Source of the DNA: Pseudomonas nicosulfuronedens
Lineage (GTDB): Bacteria; Pseudomonadota; Gammaproteobacteria; Pseudomonadales; Pseudomonadaceae
Length of the DNA stretch: 64,000 bases
Assembly (NCBI RefSeq): GCF_005877905.1
Contig: NZ_SWDV01000016.1
Span: 62,001 to 126,000, forward strand
Direction: 5' to 3'
Shown: in pieces, positions 19,360-29,934 of the stretch
Layout of the letters: every line of letters begins with the position of its first letter
Numbering within the stretch: position 1 is the stretch's first letter
Position numbers and translations under genes: made by a program
The notes under the pieces: generated by a model
The model's input: the letters and a program-made list of their open reading frames with translations, nothing else
The model's database searches: none
Told to the model about the DNA's origin: nothing

Positions 19360-19382
19360 GAATCTCTACCGTGAAAATGCGA

Positions 19383-19407
19383 ACGCGCAGGCCTGAGGCC
19401 TGCGCGT
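19383..19407. other. Hairpin between binding-protein and permease genes
   Basis: ACGCGCAGGCC-TGA-GGCCTGCGCGT, a perfect 11-bp stem in the 73-nt spacer, with no T-run on the minus strand. Such hairpins often protect the upstream binding-protein mRNA and lower expression of the membrane components (inference). Confidence 0.6.
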
Positions 19408-19432
19408 CGGGTCAACCAGCGTCAGACGTGGA

Positions 19433-20230
19433 TTATTCCATGTCCTTCAGCCAATCGGTGCTCTTGAACCACTTGTCATGCAGACGATCGTAGGTGCCGT
19501 CTTCACGAATCTGCTTGAGGAAGTTGTTGATGAAGTTGATCGAGTCGTAGTCGCCCTTCTTCAGGCCGAAGGCCAGCGGCTCGTAGGTAAACGGCTGGTC
19601 CAGGTGCACCAGCTTGCCAGCGCCGAACTTGCTCACACCAACGACGTTGTAGGGCGAGTCGTAGATGAAGGCGTCGGCCTTGCCGTTGACCACGTCCATG
19701 ACCGCTTCGGGCTCGTTGTCGAAGCCGTGGTACTGGGCCTTGGACAGCTGCTTCTTGGCGACGAATTCGCCGGTGGTGCCGATCTTGGAGGTGATGCGGT
19801 ACTTCGCGTCGTTCAGGTCCTTGTAGGACTTGATCTCGCCTTGCAGTTCCTTGCGGATCAGCAGGGTCTGGCCCACCACGATGAAGGGATCGGAGAAGTT
19901 CAGGCGCAGGTTGCGTTCCTGGGTCAAGGTCATGCCCGAGCCGATCATGTCGAACTTGTCGGTGAGCAGCGCCGGGATGATGCCGTCGTAGGCGGTGGAA
20001 ACCAGCTCCAGCTTGACGTTCATGGACTTGGCCATGGCCTTGAGCAGGTCCACTTCGAAACCGACGATCTGACCGCGCTTGTTGGTCATCTCGAACGGCA
20101 TGTAGGTCGGGTCCATGCCCACGCGCAGGGTGCTGCGCTTGGCCGCTTCATCGATGGCGCCGGCCTGAGCCGCGCTCACGCTGACCAGGGCGCAGACGCC
20201 CATCACCAGCGATGCCAGGTACTTTTTCAT
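19433..20230 (-). CDS. Polar amino-acid ABC substrate-binding protein
   Basis: 265 aa periplasmic protein of the SBP_bac_3 family. Signal peptide MKKYLASLVMGVCALVSVSA with cleavage near AQAG. The ligand fold starts RSTLRVGMDPTYMPFEM and includes VGFEVDLLKAMAK and FDMIGSGMTLTQERN, typical of polar amino-acid receptors. ATG 20230 is chosen because the leader starts there and GGGAG lies upstream; the frame from 20248 adds an unlikely MLGSLG. First gene of the operon; no assimilation enzyme adjacent. Confidence 0.9.
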   Translation of the reverse strand: MKKYLASLVMGVCALVSVSAAQAGAIDEAAKRSTLRVGMDPTYMPFEMTNKRGQIVGFEVDLLKAMAKSMNVKLELVSTAYDGIIPALLTDKFDMIGSGMTLTQERNLRLNFSDPFIVVGQTLLIRKELQGEIKSYKDLNDAKYRITSKIGTTGEFVAKKQLSKAQYHGFDNEPEAVMDVVNGKADAFIYDSPYNVVGVSKFGAGKLVHLDQPFTYEPLAFGLKKGDYDSINFINNFLKQIREDGTYDRLHDKWFKSTDWLKDME

Positions 20231-20464
20231 CCCCAAACTCCCAAGCAAATGAAAGAACTTGTTGTTTTTTCCAGCGATCGAGCCGGGCGCGCCAAGGCAT
20301 GCCGGGCGCAGAAGGGTGCGAAGCGTACCCCATGCGGCGGATATCTCAATCTTTTCTGGATAGCTGGCGCAGGGTACCAGCAGCGGAGCGAGGGGAAAAC
20401 AGGGGAAACCGGCGAGTCGCCCTCACCCCGCTCTTCACAGGAGCAGGATGAGAGCGACGCGGCA

Positions 20465-23038
20465 TCAGGACTGCGCGGCGGGCAAGGCCATCGCGCCCTG
20501 CTCCGCGACCGGCGTCAGAGGGACGGCTGGGGCATGGGCGTCAGCCTGCAGCGAGTGGCGCCACGGCCCAATCCATTGCTCCTTCTCGCCCTGCCAGAGC
20601 GCCAGGTGCAGGCGCGACAGCGCCACCGGATCGCTCAGCAGCGCCAGGCGACGGTTGCCATCGAGCTGCTCGGGGCCGGCTTCCAGCGCCTTCTCGACCA
20701 GCGCGGTGCGAGTCGCCTCGATGGCCGCGGACTGGCCGTGACGGGCGGTGCCCATGGCGCAAGCCAAAGCGTTCAGCACCGGGTCGACAGCAGAACGAAC
20801 GAAGCCATCCTTCAACGCTTGCCAGCGGTTCTGGTAGGTGTACTCGTCGGTGGCACGCAGCTCGCGCGGAGTGTCGTATTCCTCGGGAATGAGGAACAGC
20901 TTCTCGTCGCGCGAGGCCAGGCCCAGCTTGACCCGGCTGCTGATCACCGAAACCGGGATCGAAAGCATCAGCGCGCCGACGATGGGCGACAGCCACCACA
21001 GGAAACGCGGGTTCAGCCATGCCACCAGCAGTGCCCAGCACAGGCCCAGCAGGGTCTGCAGACCGTGGCGACGAATCGCTTCGCTCCACGGGGTGTCGTC
21101 GTCGTCACGCTGCGGCGACTTCCACTGCGCTTCCCAGCCGAGGAACGCGGCCAGTACGAAGCGGGTGTGGAAGAGCATGCGCACCGGGGCAAGCAGCACG
21201 GAGAAGAACATCTCCAGCAGCATGCTCATCGTCACTTTGATCACGCCGCCGTAACCCTTCGCGCCCTTGGCCCAGATCAGCATGACGCTGAGCAGCTTGG
21301 GCAGGAACAGCAGGGTCAGGGTGGTGGAGAACAGCGCGATGGCCTTCTCCGGGTGCCACTGCGGCCAGATCGGGAACAGCTGGCGCGGCTCCAGGAAGTA
21401 CTGCGGCTCCATCAACTGGTGTACCGCCAGCAGCGCGGTGGACAGCACCAGGAAGAAGAACCACAGCGGCGCCGACAGGTACGACATCACGCCGGTCAGG
21501 AACACCGCGCGGTGCACCGGGTGCATGCCCTTGACCAGGAACAGGCGGAAGTTCATCAGGTTGCCGTGGCACCAGCGGCGGTCGCGCTTGAGCTCGTCCA
21601 GCAGGTTGGGCGGCAATTCTTCGTAGCTGCCTTCCAGGTCATAGGCGATCCACACACCCCAGCCGGCACGACGCATCAGCGCGGCTTCGACGAAGTCGTG
21701 GGAGAGGATCGCGCCAGCGAAGGAGCCCTTGCCCGGCAGCGGTGCCAGGGCGCAGTGCTCGATGAAGGGTTTCACCCGGATTATCGCGTTGTGGCCCCAG
21801 TAATGGGATTCGCCCAGCTGCCAGAAGTGCAGGCCGGCGGTGAACAGCGGGCCGTAGACGCGGGTGGCGAACTGCTGCATGCGCGCATAGAGGGTGTCCA
21901 TGCCCGACGCCTTGGGCGCGGTCTGGATGATACCGGCCTCGGGATTGGCCTCCATCAGGCGCACCAGCTTGGTCAGGCAGTCGCCGCTCATCACGCTGTC
22001 GGCGTCCATGACGACCATGTACTTGTACTGGCCACCCCAGCGACGGCAGAAGTCATCGATGTTGCCGCTCTTGCGCTTCACCCGGCGCCGACGGCGGCGG
22101 TAGAAGATGCGACCGAAGCCCAGGGCTTCCTTGCACAGCTCGATCCAGGCCTTTTCTTCGGCCATGGCGATGTCGGGCTGGTTGGTGTCGCTGAGCACGA
22201 AGAAGTCGAAGCGATCCAGCTCACCGCTGGCCGCCACCGACTCGTAGGTCGCCCGCAGGCCGGCAAAGACGCGCGGAACGTCCTCGTTGCAGATCGGCAT
22301 GACGATGGCGGTACGCGCATCGGCGGCAATCGGCTCGCTGCCCGCGCTGCTGCCGGAGATGCGGTAGCGGTCGCGGCCGGTGAGCAGTTCCCAGAAGCCC
22401 ATCAGGGCAGTCCAGAAACCGGCCGACACCCAGCAGAAGAGAATGGCGAAGAGCGCCAGCACGCCGAACTGAATGGCATAGGGCAGCACCTGCTCCAGAG
22501 TCTGCAGCCAGGTCTGGCGATTGATCTCTTCAAGGTCGACGAAAGCCCAGCCCTGGTAGGGCAGGATGCCTTTCATGTAGTAGGTGGCGACGCTGGTCTG
22601 GCCGAGCATGAGCAGGACCAGAATGAACCGGCGTAGCGAGCCGACCCGCTGCCAGCGTGCCTTGGGCAGGTCACGGGCAGGTTTGGCCGGGTTGCTGCGA
22701 CCGGTCAGCCGGCGCCAGCCGCGCATGATCGGATTGGTACGCCAGGGCTCGGGAATCACCTTGGTACGCTGGATCGGCGGCGCAGCCTTGAGGTAGGTGC
22801 GGCCGTTATCGTCCATGCCCAGCATCTGGGCATCGTCCAGGTCCTGCCCATAGCCGTGGCGCAGACGCGCACCGACCGAAGCCAGCGCAGCGTCTTCTCC
22901 CTGGACATCGCCAGCGAGCTGCTCATGCAGCTCGCTGAAGGAACCGGCCTGGGCCAGCCGCTCCCGCTCCTGCGCCGAAAGGGGCAGGTGCGCGAGGTAG
23001 TCGGCCACCGGCGCGGTGGTAGCGGTGGAATTATTCAT
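20465..23038 (-). CDS. opgH: Osmoregulated periplasmic glucan glucosyltransferase OpgH
   Basis: 857 aa inner-membrane processive glycosyltransferase family 2 enzyme. It polymerises glucose from UDP-glucose into the beta-1,2-linked glucan backbone and moves it to the periplasm. The catalytic part shows [34 protein letters not shown] (DxD) and, further on, [11 protein letters not shown] as the acceptor (Q/R)xxRW motif. Several transmembrane segments flank it (about 140-160, 193-220 and 510-690). ATG 23038 is used because opgG ends at 23031, an 8-nt overlap that implies coupling; 23083 would overlap further without a ribosome site. Confidence 0.95.
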   Translation of the reverse strand: MNNSTATTAPVADYLAHLPLSAQERERLAQAGSFSELHEQLAGDVQGEDAALASVGARLRHGYGQDLDDAQMLGMDDNGRTYLKAAPPIQRTKVIPEPWRTNPIMRGWRRLTGRSNPAKPARDLPKARWQRVGSLRRFILVLLMLGQTSVATYYMKGILPYQGWAFVDLEEINRQTWLQTLEQVLPYAIQFGVLALFAILFCWVSAGFWTALMGFWELLTGRDRYRISGSSAGSEPIAADARTAIVMPICNEDVPRVFAGLRATYESVAASGELDRFDFFVLSDTNQPDIAMAEEKAWIELCKEALGFGRIFYRRRRRRVKRKSGNIDDFCRRWGGQYKYMVVMDADSVMSGDCLTKLVRLMEANPEAGIIQTAPKASGMDTLYARMQQFATRVYGPLFTAGLHFWQLGESHYWGHNAIIRVKPFIEHCALAPLPGKGSFAGAILSHDFVEAALMRRAGWGVWIAYDLEGSYEELPPNLLDELKRDRRWCHGNLMNFRLFLVKGMHPVHRAVFLTGVMSYLSAPLWFFFLVLSTALLAVHQLMEPQYFLEPRQLFPIWPQWHPEKAIALFSTTLTLLFLPKLLSVMLIWAKGAKGYGGVIKVTMSMLLEMFFSVLLAPVRMLFHTRFVLAAFLGWEAQWKSPQRDDDDTPWSEAIRRHGLQTLLGLCWALLVAWLNPRFLWWLSPIVGALMLSIPVSVISSRVKLGLASRDEKLFLIPEEYDTPRELRATDEYTYQNRWQALKDGFVRSAVDPVLNALACAMGTARHGQSAAIEATRTALVEKALEAGPEQLDGNRRLALLSDPVALSRLHLALWQGEKEQWIGPWRHSLQADAHAPAVPLTPVAEQGAMALPAAQS

Positions 23039-24599
23039 CGGCAGGCAGCTGGTAGCTCCAGGTTTCGGAAATGGTCTGGCCACCGTTCACCAGGGCGGCG
23101 CGCATTTCCGTCGGCTTCTTCGGATCCTTGACCTTGATCCGCAGGGTCAGACGCCAGCCCTTGGTCACTGCGTTATAGCGCAGGGCGTTTTCCTTCACCT
23201 CGGCGTTGTCGTCGGTGCTCACCTGGGTGCTCACCGGCGCATCGGCCGCCAACGCCTTCAGGGTCGGACCGACGAAGTCGACGACCAGAGCAACGCTGCC
23301 ATCAGGCTGGCGGATCAGGTTCTTCTGCTTCACGTCACCGACCGAACGCAGGGTCTGCATGACCCAGGCATTCTTCGCGTCGTGCAGGGCTTCCTCGTCC
23401 TTGGTCCAGCGCATGCGGTAAGCGAAGTCCAGCGGCTCGCCGGCTTCCGGGCGTTTCTCCGGGTTCCAGAAGGCCACGATGTTGTCGTTGGTTTCGTCCG
23501 GGGTCGGGATTTCCACCAGCTCGACGGTACCCTTGCCCCAATCGCCCTGCGGCTCGACCCAGGCGGACGGACGCAGGTCATAGCGGTCGTCCAGGTCTTC
23601 GTAGCGGGAGAACTCGCGACCGCGCTGCAGCAGGCCGAAACCTTTCGGGTTCTCGACGCTGTAGGCGCTGACGGACAGGTGTTTCGGGTTGTTCAGCGGA
23701 CGCCAGATCCACTCGTCGTTGCCAGCGTGGATCTGCAGGCCGGTGGAGTCGTGCAGTTCCGGACGGAAGTTGTGCTCCGGCGACGGCTGGTTGGAGCCGA
23801 ACAGGAACATGCTGGTCAGCGGTGCCAGGCCCAGCTTGCTCACCTTGTCGCGCAGGAACACGCGAGCCTTCACGTCGACCACGGTGTCGTTGCCCGGACG
23901 GATGGTGAAGCGGTACGCGCCGGTCGCACGGGGCGAATCCAGCAGCGCAAAGATCACCAGGTGCTTGTCCTTGGCCTTGGGCTTCTCGATCCAGAACTCG
24001 CGGAAGCGCGGGAATTCCTCACCCGACGGCAGCGCGGTGTCCAGCGCCAGGCCGCGTGCGGACAGGCCCCACCACTGGTCCTTGCCGATGATGCGGAAGT
24101 AGCTCGCCCCCAGGAAGGTGGCGATCTCGTCCTGCTTGTCGGGGGAGTTGATCGGGTACAGCAGGCGGAAGCCGGCGTAGCCCAGATCCTTGGTGGCATT
24201 GGCGTCAAACTTCAGGGAACCGAAGTCGAAACGGGAGGGATCGTACTTGATCTCCTTGACGTCGGTCGCCGTGACTTCGTTGATCTTCACCGGGGTGTCG
24301 AAGTGCATGCCCTGGTGATAGAAGCTGATCTTGAAGGGGGTCTTCTCGTCGGCCCAGTAGGCCTTCTCGTTACGGAAGCGAATCTGCTGGTAATCGGCGA
24401 ACTTCATTTCGCTGAATTCCGATGGCAGGTTGCTCGTCGGTGCGCTGTACTTCTCAGCAGCCAGCGCCTTGGCCTTTTCGCCAACGTCGTCGAGATTGAA
24501 GGCCCAGGCATGGGTAGCGCTCAACGCCAACAGGGCGGAGCCGACCAGTCCGCGAAGGATTTGGCGCGAAAGCGGTTGTTGAACGGAACGGAAAATCAC
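23031..24599 (-). CDS. opgG: Periplasmic glucan biosynthesis protein OpgG
   Basis: 522 aa. A leader (about residues 10-33, ending THAWAF) exports it to the periplasm, where OpgG acts on nascent osmoregulated glucan. The sequence reads through the MdoG/OpgG family: [22 protein letters not shown]-like [18 protein letters not shown], and [27 protein letters not shown]. Translation probably begins at GTG 24599, with AGGGGGA upstream. It is the first gene of the opgGH operon and overlaps opgH by 8 nt. About 200 bp upstream (24,600-24,800) is non-coding and likely holds the promoter. Confidence 0.95.
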   Translation of the reverse strand: MIFRSVQQPLSRQILRGLVGSALLALSATHAWAFNLDDVGEKAKALAAEKYSAPTSNLPSEFSEMKFADYQQIRFRNEKAYWADEKTPFKISFYHQGMHFDTPVKINEVTATDVKEIKYDPSRFDFGSLKFDANATKDLGYAGFRLLYPINSPDKQDEIATFLGASYFRIIGKDQWWGLSARGLALDTALPSGEEFPRFREFWIEKPKAKDKHLVIFALLDSPRATGAYRFTIRPGNDTVVDVKARVFLRDKVSKLGLAPLTSMFLFGSNQPSPEHNFRPELHDSTGLQIHAGNDEWIWRPLNNPKHLSVSAYSVENPKGFGLLQRGREFSRYEDLDDRYDLRPSAWVEPQGDWGKGTVELVEIPTPDETNDNIVAFWNPEKRPEAGEPLDFAYRMRWTKDEEALHDAKNAWVMQTLRSVGDVKQKNLIRQPDGSVALVVDFVGPTLKALAADAPVSTQVSTDDNAEVKENALRYNAVTKGWRLTLRIKVKDPKKPTEMRAALVNGGQTISETWSYQLPADE

Positions 24600-24800
24600 G
24601 AGTCCCCCTCGTCCGTGAACACAAAACGATTAAAGCCAGCAAAGGCGATGCCAATTTGCCGGCGATTGAATTCCGACCCCGGTGAGCCTGAATGATTCCC
24701 CGATTCTTTCCACGGGTACTTCGGGCTCCCGGAGGCGCATTGTTCTAAGTGCATAAGCCCTAACCATCATCCCACGGCGATATGACAAGCTGCCGCGCGT

Positions 24801-25238
24801 TCAAGCCTCCAGTAGAAAGGTCACCGGGCCGTCGTTGACCAGGTGGACCTGCATGTTGGCGCCAAAACGGCCAGTGGCGACCAGCGGATGACGCTCTCGC
24901 GCCTGCTCCACGAGTAGATCGAACAACGCGGCGCCCTTTTCAGGTGGCGCCGCGCTGGAAAAGCTCGGTCGCAGCCCTTTTCGGGTATCCGCGGCCAGGG
25001 TGAACTGCGAGACCAGCAGCAGACCGCCGCCGACATCGCTCAATGAAAGGTTCATTTTACCTTCATCGTCGCCAAACACTCGATAGTTAAGCAGCTTGTG
25101 CAACAAACGGTTCACGGAGGTCTCATCATCCTGCGGCTCGACGCCGACCAGGGCCAACAGTCCGTGATCGATGGCACCGACGATTTCCCCATCGACCTCG
25201 ACACGGGCGCCGCGCACCCGCTGGATCAGACCCTTCAT
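24801..25238 (-). CDS. dtd: D-aminoacyl-tRNA deacylase
   Basis: 145 aa. It removes D-amino acids wrongly attached to tRNA. The two active-site motifs of DTD are clear: [12 protein letters not shown] (about residues 74-85, the SQ-TL part) and the C-terminal NDGPVTF (about 135-141). Full family length. It starts within the pip stop (ATGA overlap), so the two genes form an operon. Confidence 0.96.
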   Translation of the reverse strand: MKGLIQRVRGARVEVDGEIVGAIDHGLLALVGVEPQDDETSVNRLLHKLLNYRVFGDDEGKMNLSLSDVGGGLLLVSQFTLAADTRKGLRPSFSSAAPPEKGAALFDLLVEQARERHPLVATGRFGANMQVHLVNDGPVTFLLEA

Positions 25239-26206
25239 TCAGCCTCCGGCGGGAGGTTCAGCAGGCGCCGGCCGATCTCGTTGGTGGCGCGCACGAGAGC
25301 ATCGGTGATGCCCGGCTCACCGGCGACGTGACCGGCGTCGCGGACGATCTGCAACTCGCTGTTGGGCCAGGCCTTGTGCAGTGCCCAGGCATTGTCCAGC
25401 GGGCAGACCACGTCGTAGCGGCCGTGAACGATCACTCCCGGCAGGTGGGCGATCTTGTGCATGTCGCGCAGCAACTGGTCGGGCTCGAGGAAGCCGTCGT
25501 TGACGAAATAGTGATTCTCGATGCGCGCGATGGACAGCGAGCGGTGCGGGTCGGCGAAGCGCTCGACCACCGCCGGATTCGGACGCAACGTAGCGGTGCG
25601 GCCTTCCCAGGTGGACCAGGCGCGGGCGGCGTGCATCTGGGCGATCTGGTCCGGGCCGGTCAGGCGGCGATGGAAGGCATGCAGCAGGTCGTCGTGCTCG
25701 TCGGCAGGAATCGGCGCCAGGTAGTCCTCCCAGTAGTCGGGGAACAGGCGGCTCGCACCCTCCTGGTAGAACCAGCGAATTTCCTGCGGGCGGCAGAGGA
25801 AGATGCCGCGCACGATCAGCGCCAGCACACGCTCGGGATGGGCCTGGGCGTAGGCCAGCGACAGCGTTGAGCCCCAGGAGCCACCGAACAGCACCCACTT
25901 GTCGATGCCCAGGTGCTCGCGAATGCGCTCGATATCCTGCACCAGGTGCCAGGTGGTGTTGTTCTCCAGACTTGCGTAGGGCGTGGAGCGGCCACACCCG
26001 CGCTGGTCGAAGGTGACGATGCGGTAGATATTGGGATCGAAGAAGCGCCGCGACATGGCATCACAACCGGAGCCCGGGCCGCCATGGATGAACAGAACCG
26101 GTAGTCCGTCGGGCGTCCCGCTCTCGTCCACATAGAGGACGTGCGGCGCTTCGACGGCCAGTTCATGGCGCGCATAAGGCTTGATTTCCGGATACAAAGT
26201 TTGCAT
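25235..26206 (-). CDS. pip: Proline iminopeptidase
   Basis: 323 aa alpha/beta hydrolase of peptidase family S33 that removes N-terminal proline from peptides in the cytoplasm. HGGPGSG (oxyanion region, about residue 42), the nucleophile elbow [13 protein letters not shown] (Ser about 110), the Asp in [12 protein letters not shown] and the His in AGHVAGEPG complete the triad. [16 protein letters not shown] is the family start and has AGGAG 9 nt upstream; the open frame from 26458 lacks both. dtd follows with a 4-bp overlap. Confidence 0.95.
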   Translation of the reverse strand: MQTLYPEIKPYARHELAVEAPHVLYVDESGTPDGLPVLFIHGGPGSGCDAMSRRFFDPNIYRIVTFDQRGCGRSTPYASLENNTTWHLVQDIERIREHLGIDKWVLFGGSWGSTLSLAYAQAHPERVLALIVRGIFLCRPQEIRWFYQEGASRLFPDYWEDYLAPIPADEHDDLLHAFHRRLTGPDQIAQMHAARAWSTWEGRTATLRPNPAVVERFADPHRSLSIARIENHYFVNDGFLEPDQLLRDMHKIAHLPGVIVHGRYDVVCPLDNAWALHKAWPNSELQIVRDAGHVAGEPGITDALVRATNEIGRRLLNLPPEAE

Positions 26207-26385
26207 GGCTCGCTCCTGGATCAGTGCGTACGGTCGCTCCCGGACCAGTAACCATCCTAGGGCCTGTCGCCACCTTATAGAAAGTCGCGTTGCCGCAGCG
26301 CGACTTCCATCGAAAGTCTTCGGCCCCCACGGTGTCGGGCATGATACTCGGGCCAGCGAAAAACCCATAAGGGAGTTAGTGAGCC

Positions 26386-26814
26386 ATGCCACGGAAGTTG
26401 TTTCTTTCTCTGTTCCTGATGCTGTTCGCTCTGAGCGGCTGCGGCCGCGACGACCCACGCGCGCAACTGGACGCCGCCGTCAAGCAATTGCAGGACAACC
26501 TCGAAGCCAAGAATAGCGGGGCCGTGATCGATCAGCTGGCCGGCGATTTCCGCGCCAACGGCGAATTCGATCGCGACTGGGCCAAGCGCACCATGACGCT
26601 GATGTTCCTGCGCCACCAGCAGGTCAAGGTGATCCTGCTCAGCAGCGAGAGCCGGATCGATCCGACCTACACCAACCGCGGCCAGACCGACGCGCAGGTC
26701 GCCCTCACCGGCGCCGAGAACCTCATCCCCGACAGCGCCGGGCATTACTCCGTGAGGCTGGAGTGGTGGCGCGACGGCTCCGAGTGGAAACTGGCGAGGC
26801 TCGACTGGCAATGA
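26386..26814 (+). CDS. Small lipoprotein of unknown function (NTF2-like fold possible)
   Basis: 142 aa. The leader has a lipobox LSGC (Cys about 19). The mature part begins with a helix (ARAQLDAAVKQLQDNLEAKNSGAVIDQLAGDFRANG) and ends in alternating strands (GHYSVRLEWWRDGSEWKLARLDWQ), the helix-then-curved-sheet order of SnoaL/NTF2-like proteins. I do not recognise a named family. It is divergent from pip (179 bp apart) and overlaps the next gene (ATGA at 26811-26814). Confidence 0.75.
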   Translation: MPRKLFLSLFLMLFALSGCGRDDPRAQLDAAVKQLQDNLEAKNSGAVIDQLAGDFRANGEFDRDWAKRTMTLMFLRHQQVKVILLSSESRIDPTYTNRGQTDAQVALTGAENLIPDSAGHYSVRLEWWRDGSEWKLARLDWQ

Positions 26815-27287
26815 AGACGCCCCTGCAACACCGCATCCGCGCCGCCGGCCTGCTGCTGCGCAACGACGAAATCCTGCTGGTGCGTCACGAGGTCGCCGGC
26901 GCTGTGTACTGGATTCCGCCGGGTGGCGGCTTCGAGTCGGACAAGGACGATTCCACCCGCGACACGGTGCGCCGCGAGTGCAGGGAGGAAACCGGGCTGG
27001 CAGTGGAAGTCGGCCCGCTGGTCTACGTGCGCGAGTTCGCCGAGCCGGTGGCCGGGCGCTTCCACATGGAGCTGTTCTACCGTGTCGACACCTGGGATGG
27101 CCGCGTCAGCCTGGACAACCTGCGCGGCCTGGGCGGCGACGAATTCGATATCCGCGAGGTCGCCTGGATACCCCGCCAGGAACTGCCGCGCCTGCCTTCC
27201 TACTACCCCGCCGAATTGCTCGACGACGTCTGGGAACGCCTGGCCGAGGCACAGCCACTGATCCGCCACCTCGGCCTGCAACGCTAG
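26811..27287 (+). CDS. Nudix hydrolase
   Basis: 158 aa. The Nudix box runs GGGFESDKDDSTRDTVRREC followed by REETGL (about residues 43-68). The REXXEETG core is intact, but the loop between the first Glu and the RE pair is two residues longer than the common form. The family hydrolyses nucleoside diphosphate derivatives; the substrate is unknown. It overlaps the lipoprotein gene by four bases and ends only 5 nt from the convergent dguC stop. Confidence 0.85.
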   Translation: MKTPLQHRIRAAGLLLRNDEILLVRHEVAGAVYWIPPGGGFESDKDDSTRDTVRRECREETGLAVEVGPLVYVREFAEPVAGRFHMELFYRVDTWDGRVSLDNLRGLGGDEFDIREVAWIPRQELPRLPSYYPAELLDDVWERLAEAQPLIRHLGLQR

Positions 27288-27292
27288 CGGCG

Positions 27293-28192
27293 TTACTGCA
27301 CCGGCTCGCTGGTGGGTTTGGCGATGATCGCCTGCAACTCGGCGGTCATGGGGAACTCCAGGTTGAGATTCTTCGGCGGAATAGGCTGCTCGAACCAGCG
27401 CTGGTAGATACCCTTGATCTCGCCCGAGGCGTAGAGATCGGCCAGGGTCTGGTTGACCAAGGCAAGGAACTGCGGATCGTCGCGGCGCACCATGCAGGCG
27501 TAGATCTCCCGCGACTGCGGCTCGCCCACCACCACCCACTGGTGCGGGTCGCGGGCCTTGGCCTTCTCGCCGTAGAGCAGCGCGTCATCCATGTAGAAGG
27601 CCACCGCTCGACCGGATTGCAGCATGAGGAAGGCTTCGCCGTGGTCCTTGGCACTGACCACGTTCATGCCCAGCTTGTGCTCGGCGTTGTAAGCCTTGAG
27701 GTAGCGTTCGTTGGTGGTGCCGGCGGTGGTCACCACGTTCTTGCCCTTGAGGTCGGGGAAACCCTGGATGCCACTGTCCTTGGCGGTCAGCAGTTGACCC
27801 TTCACGTAGATGAAGCCGTAGGAAAAGGCGACCTGCTTCAATCGCTCGGCGGTGACACCAGTGGAGCCGCATTCCAGATCGACCGTGCCGTTCTGCACCA
27901 GCGGGATACGTGTCTGCGAAGTCACCAGGTTGTACTTCACCGTCAGGTCCGGCTTGTCGAGCTTCTGCCTGATGCGCTCGACCACCTTGCCGGCCAGGTC
28001 CACCGAGTAGCCCATCGGCTGGCCACTGTTGTCGCCCAGGTAGGAGAAAGGCACGGAAGCGTCGCGATAACCCAGGGTTATCGTGCCTCGATCGGCGACC
28101 TTCTTCAGCGTGCCATCCAGTGCCTCATTCGCCTGCGCCAGCGCGCAGACCAGGCTGGACGCCGCCAGCATTCCCAGTACGAGTCGTTTCAT
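27293..28192 (-). CDS. dguC: Periplasmic amino-acid-binding protein of the D-glutamate locus
   Basis: 299 aa SBP_bac_3-family receptor. Signal peptide MKRLVLGMLAASSLVCALAQA; core GTITLGYRDASVPFSYLG and VDLECGSTGVTAERLKQVAFS, resembling glutamate/aspartate receptors. It is the distal gene of the dguA-dguB-dguC cluster. In P. aeruginosa the corresponding cluster is required for D-glutamate use and is controlled by DguR. ATG 28192 is preferred over the longer frame (28318), which would run into the RidA gene and lacks a leader. No cognate permease is encoded here. Confidence 0.82.
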   Translation of the reverse strand: MKRLVLGMLAASSLVCALAQANEALDGTLKKVADRGTITLGYRDASVPFSYLGDNSGQPMGYSVDLAGKVVERIRQKLDKPDLTVKYNLVTSQTRIPLVQNGTVDLECGSTGVTAERLKQVAFSYGFIYVKGQLLTAKDSGIQGFPDLKGKNVVTTAGTTNERYLKAYNAEHKLGMNVVSAKDHGEAFLMLQSGRAVAFYMDDALLYGEKAKARDPHQWVVVGEPQSREIYACMVRRDDPQFLALVNQTLADLYASGEIKGIYQRWFEQPIPPKNLNLEFPMTAELQAIIAKPTSEPVQ

Positions 28193-28230
28193 GGGTTCGA
28201 TCCCTCTTGTTGTTATGGGTCGGTTGAAAT

Positions 28231-28581
28231 TCAGGGCCGCGCGGCGATGACGGTGATTTCTACCCGCACGGACGGCCGCGCCAGCAACGCCTGCACCGTG
28301 GTGCGGGTCGGTGCGCAACCTTCGGGCAGCCAGGCGGACCAGATGCCGTTCATGGCCTCGAAATCAGTGGCGATGTCTTTCAGGTAGATCGTCGCGCTGA
28401 GCATGTTGGCCTTGTCGGTGCCGGCTTCGGCCAACAATGCGTCGATCTTCGCCAGTACTTCGCGAGTCTGGCCCTGGATGTCGGTGGCCTGACCGGGCAC
28501 CTGCCCGGAGAGGAACACCAGCGAGCCGTAGACCATAGCGCCGGAGAGGCGGTCATTGGTGGCGATGCGGGTAAGTTGCAT
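28231..28581 (-). CDS. dguB: RidA-family imine/enamine deaminase
   Basis: 116 aa trimeric RidA-like protein. It shows SGQVPG, the region around MLSATIYLKD, the conserved Arg in CAPTRTTVQALLARP, and the C-terminal VEITVIA. RidA members hydrolyse reactive 2-imino acids released by amino-acid oxidation. Between a D-amino-acid dehydrogenase and a binding-protein gene, it would clear 2-iminoglutarate (inference). 24 nt separate it from dguA and 38 nt from dguC. Confidence 0.9.
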   Translation of the reverse strand: MQLTRIATNDRLSGAMVYGSLVFLSGQVPGQATDIQGQTREVLAKIDALLAEAGTDKANMLSATIYLKDIATDFEAMNGIWSAWLPEGCAPTRTTVQALLARPSVRVEITVIAARP

Positions 28582-28605
28582 GGTGAGTCTCCTGATCCAA
28601 TGAAA

Positions 28606-29850
28606 TCAGCCGGCGAGCCGTTCGGGCGTGAGGCCGCTGGTGTCGATATCCGGGCGGCGGCCGGCGATCTGCGCGGCGATCAGTTGCGCACTGCCGCAGG
28701 CCAGGGTGAAACCAAGCGCGCCGTGCCCGAGATTCAGCCACAGCCCGCGCGGGCCGCAGGCGCCTACCAGCGGCACGCCCGTGGGCGTCGCCGGGCGCAT
28801 GCCGGCCCATTCGATGGCGGCGTCGTAGTCGCAGGCGTCGGGCAGCGTATCCATCGCTTGCTGGCGGATCAGCGCCAGCCGTTTGGGCTCCAGGCGCGGG
28901 TCGAAGCCGACGATATCGACCATGGCGGCAATGCGCAGGCGCTCGCCGATGCGCGCGTAGACCACCTTGCGGTCGTAGTCCGTCAGGCTCACGTCCGGCG
29001 CGTGGTCACCGGCACGGATCGGCGCCGTCAGGCTGTAACCCTTGAGCGGATAGAGCGGCAGACGCGGCCCGCCCGGCAGTAGCGCGGCGCTGCGGTAGCC
29101 GGCGGCGAGGACGACGTGATCGGCTTCGAAACTCTGGCCGCCCGCCTCTACGCCGGCCACGGCAGCGTTGCGCAGAATCAGCTTCGACGCCGGATGCCCA
29201 TAGACGAGGCGGCAACGGCCGGACGCCTGGAGCTGCTCGACCAGTCGCTGGCAGAACAGGAAGCAATCGGCGACCTCTTCGTCCGGCGTATGGATGCCAC
29301 CAACAAAGGGCGCGCGCTCAAGCGCCAGGTCCAGCTCACGGCACTGCTGCGCCGACAACACGAATTGCGCGGCAGGATCGGACAGGTTCTGCCGTGCACT
29401 GCGGAAGCTGCCTTCGTCGCGGAAGGCCACCAGCTTGCCGTTGCGCCGCCAGTCGAAACCGTCCAGCCCCTCTTCGCGCCACTGCGCCAGCGTGTGCTGG
29501 CTGAACAACGCAAGACGCAGCAGATGCCGGGCATTGGCCTGGTTCACCGAACGCCGGCAGGCGAGCGTGAAATCCAGCAGCCAGCGCCACTGCGCCGGAT
29601 CCAGGCGCGGGCGCAGACGCAACGGCGAGTCCCCGCGCAGCAGCCAGCCCAACGCCTGCTGCGGTACGCCGGCATCGGCCAGCGGCGCGACATAGCGGTA
29701 GGACAGTTGGCCGCCGTTGGCGAAGCTGGTTTCCAGCCCGGCTTGATCCCGCGCCTCCAGCACGGTGACGTCGAAGCCTTCGAGGACCAGCGCATGGGCC
29801 GTGCTCAGCCCGACCACCCCCGCGCCGATAATGCAAACCCGCTGTGCCAT
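28606..29850 (-). CDS. dguA: FAD-dependent D-amino-acid (D-glutamate) dehydrogenase
   Basis: 414 aa DadA-type flavoprotein. The dinucleotide motif VCIIGAGVVGLSTAHAL (residues 5-21) opens the protein. ETSFANGGQLSY matches the DadA substrate/FAD region, and LWLNLGHGALGFTLACGSAQLIA is the usual C-terminal FAD contact. It would oxidise D-glutamate to 2-oxoglutarate through an imine, passing electrons to the respiratory chain. The assignment to D-Glu rests on the dgu neighbourhood. An in-frame ATG at 29868 is possible; neither start has a strong ribosome site. The gene is divergent from dguR. Confidence 0.88.
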   Translation of the reverse strand: MAQRVCIIGAGVVGLSTAHALVLEGFDVTVLEARDQAGLETSFANGGQLSYRYVAPLADAGVPQQALGWLLRGDSPLRLRPRLDPAQWRWLLDFTLACRRSVNQANARHLLRLALFSQHTLAQWREEGLDGFDWRRNGKLVAFRDEGSFRSARQNLSDPAAQFVLSAQQCRELDLALERAPFVGGIHTPDEEVADCFLFCQRLVEQLQASGRCRLVYGHPASKLILRNAAVAGVEAGGQSFEADHVVLAAGYRSAALLPGGPRLPLYPLKGYSLTAPIRAGDHAPDVSLTDYDRKVVYARIGERLRIAAMVDIVGFDPRLEPKRLALIRQQAMDTLPDACDYDAAIEWAGMRPATPTGVPLVGACGPRGLWLNLGHGALGFTLACGSAQLIAAQIAGRRPDIDTSGLTPERLAG

Positions 29851-29934
29851 TGCCGTCTCACTGCCCATCGATTCCAGGCCTCGACCTTAGGGCCGGATGA
29901 CAGGCGGCGAACAATGAATAAACATGGGCAACCC

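Noticed and set aside
19478-22636. Very long open frame on the plus strand (over 1000 codons) across the opgH region
   Set aside because: It is antisense to opgH, whose glycosyltransferase motifs are intact; its His/Gln/Gly-rich translation is a by-product of high-GC codon bias on the other strand.
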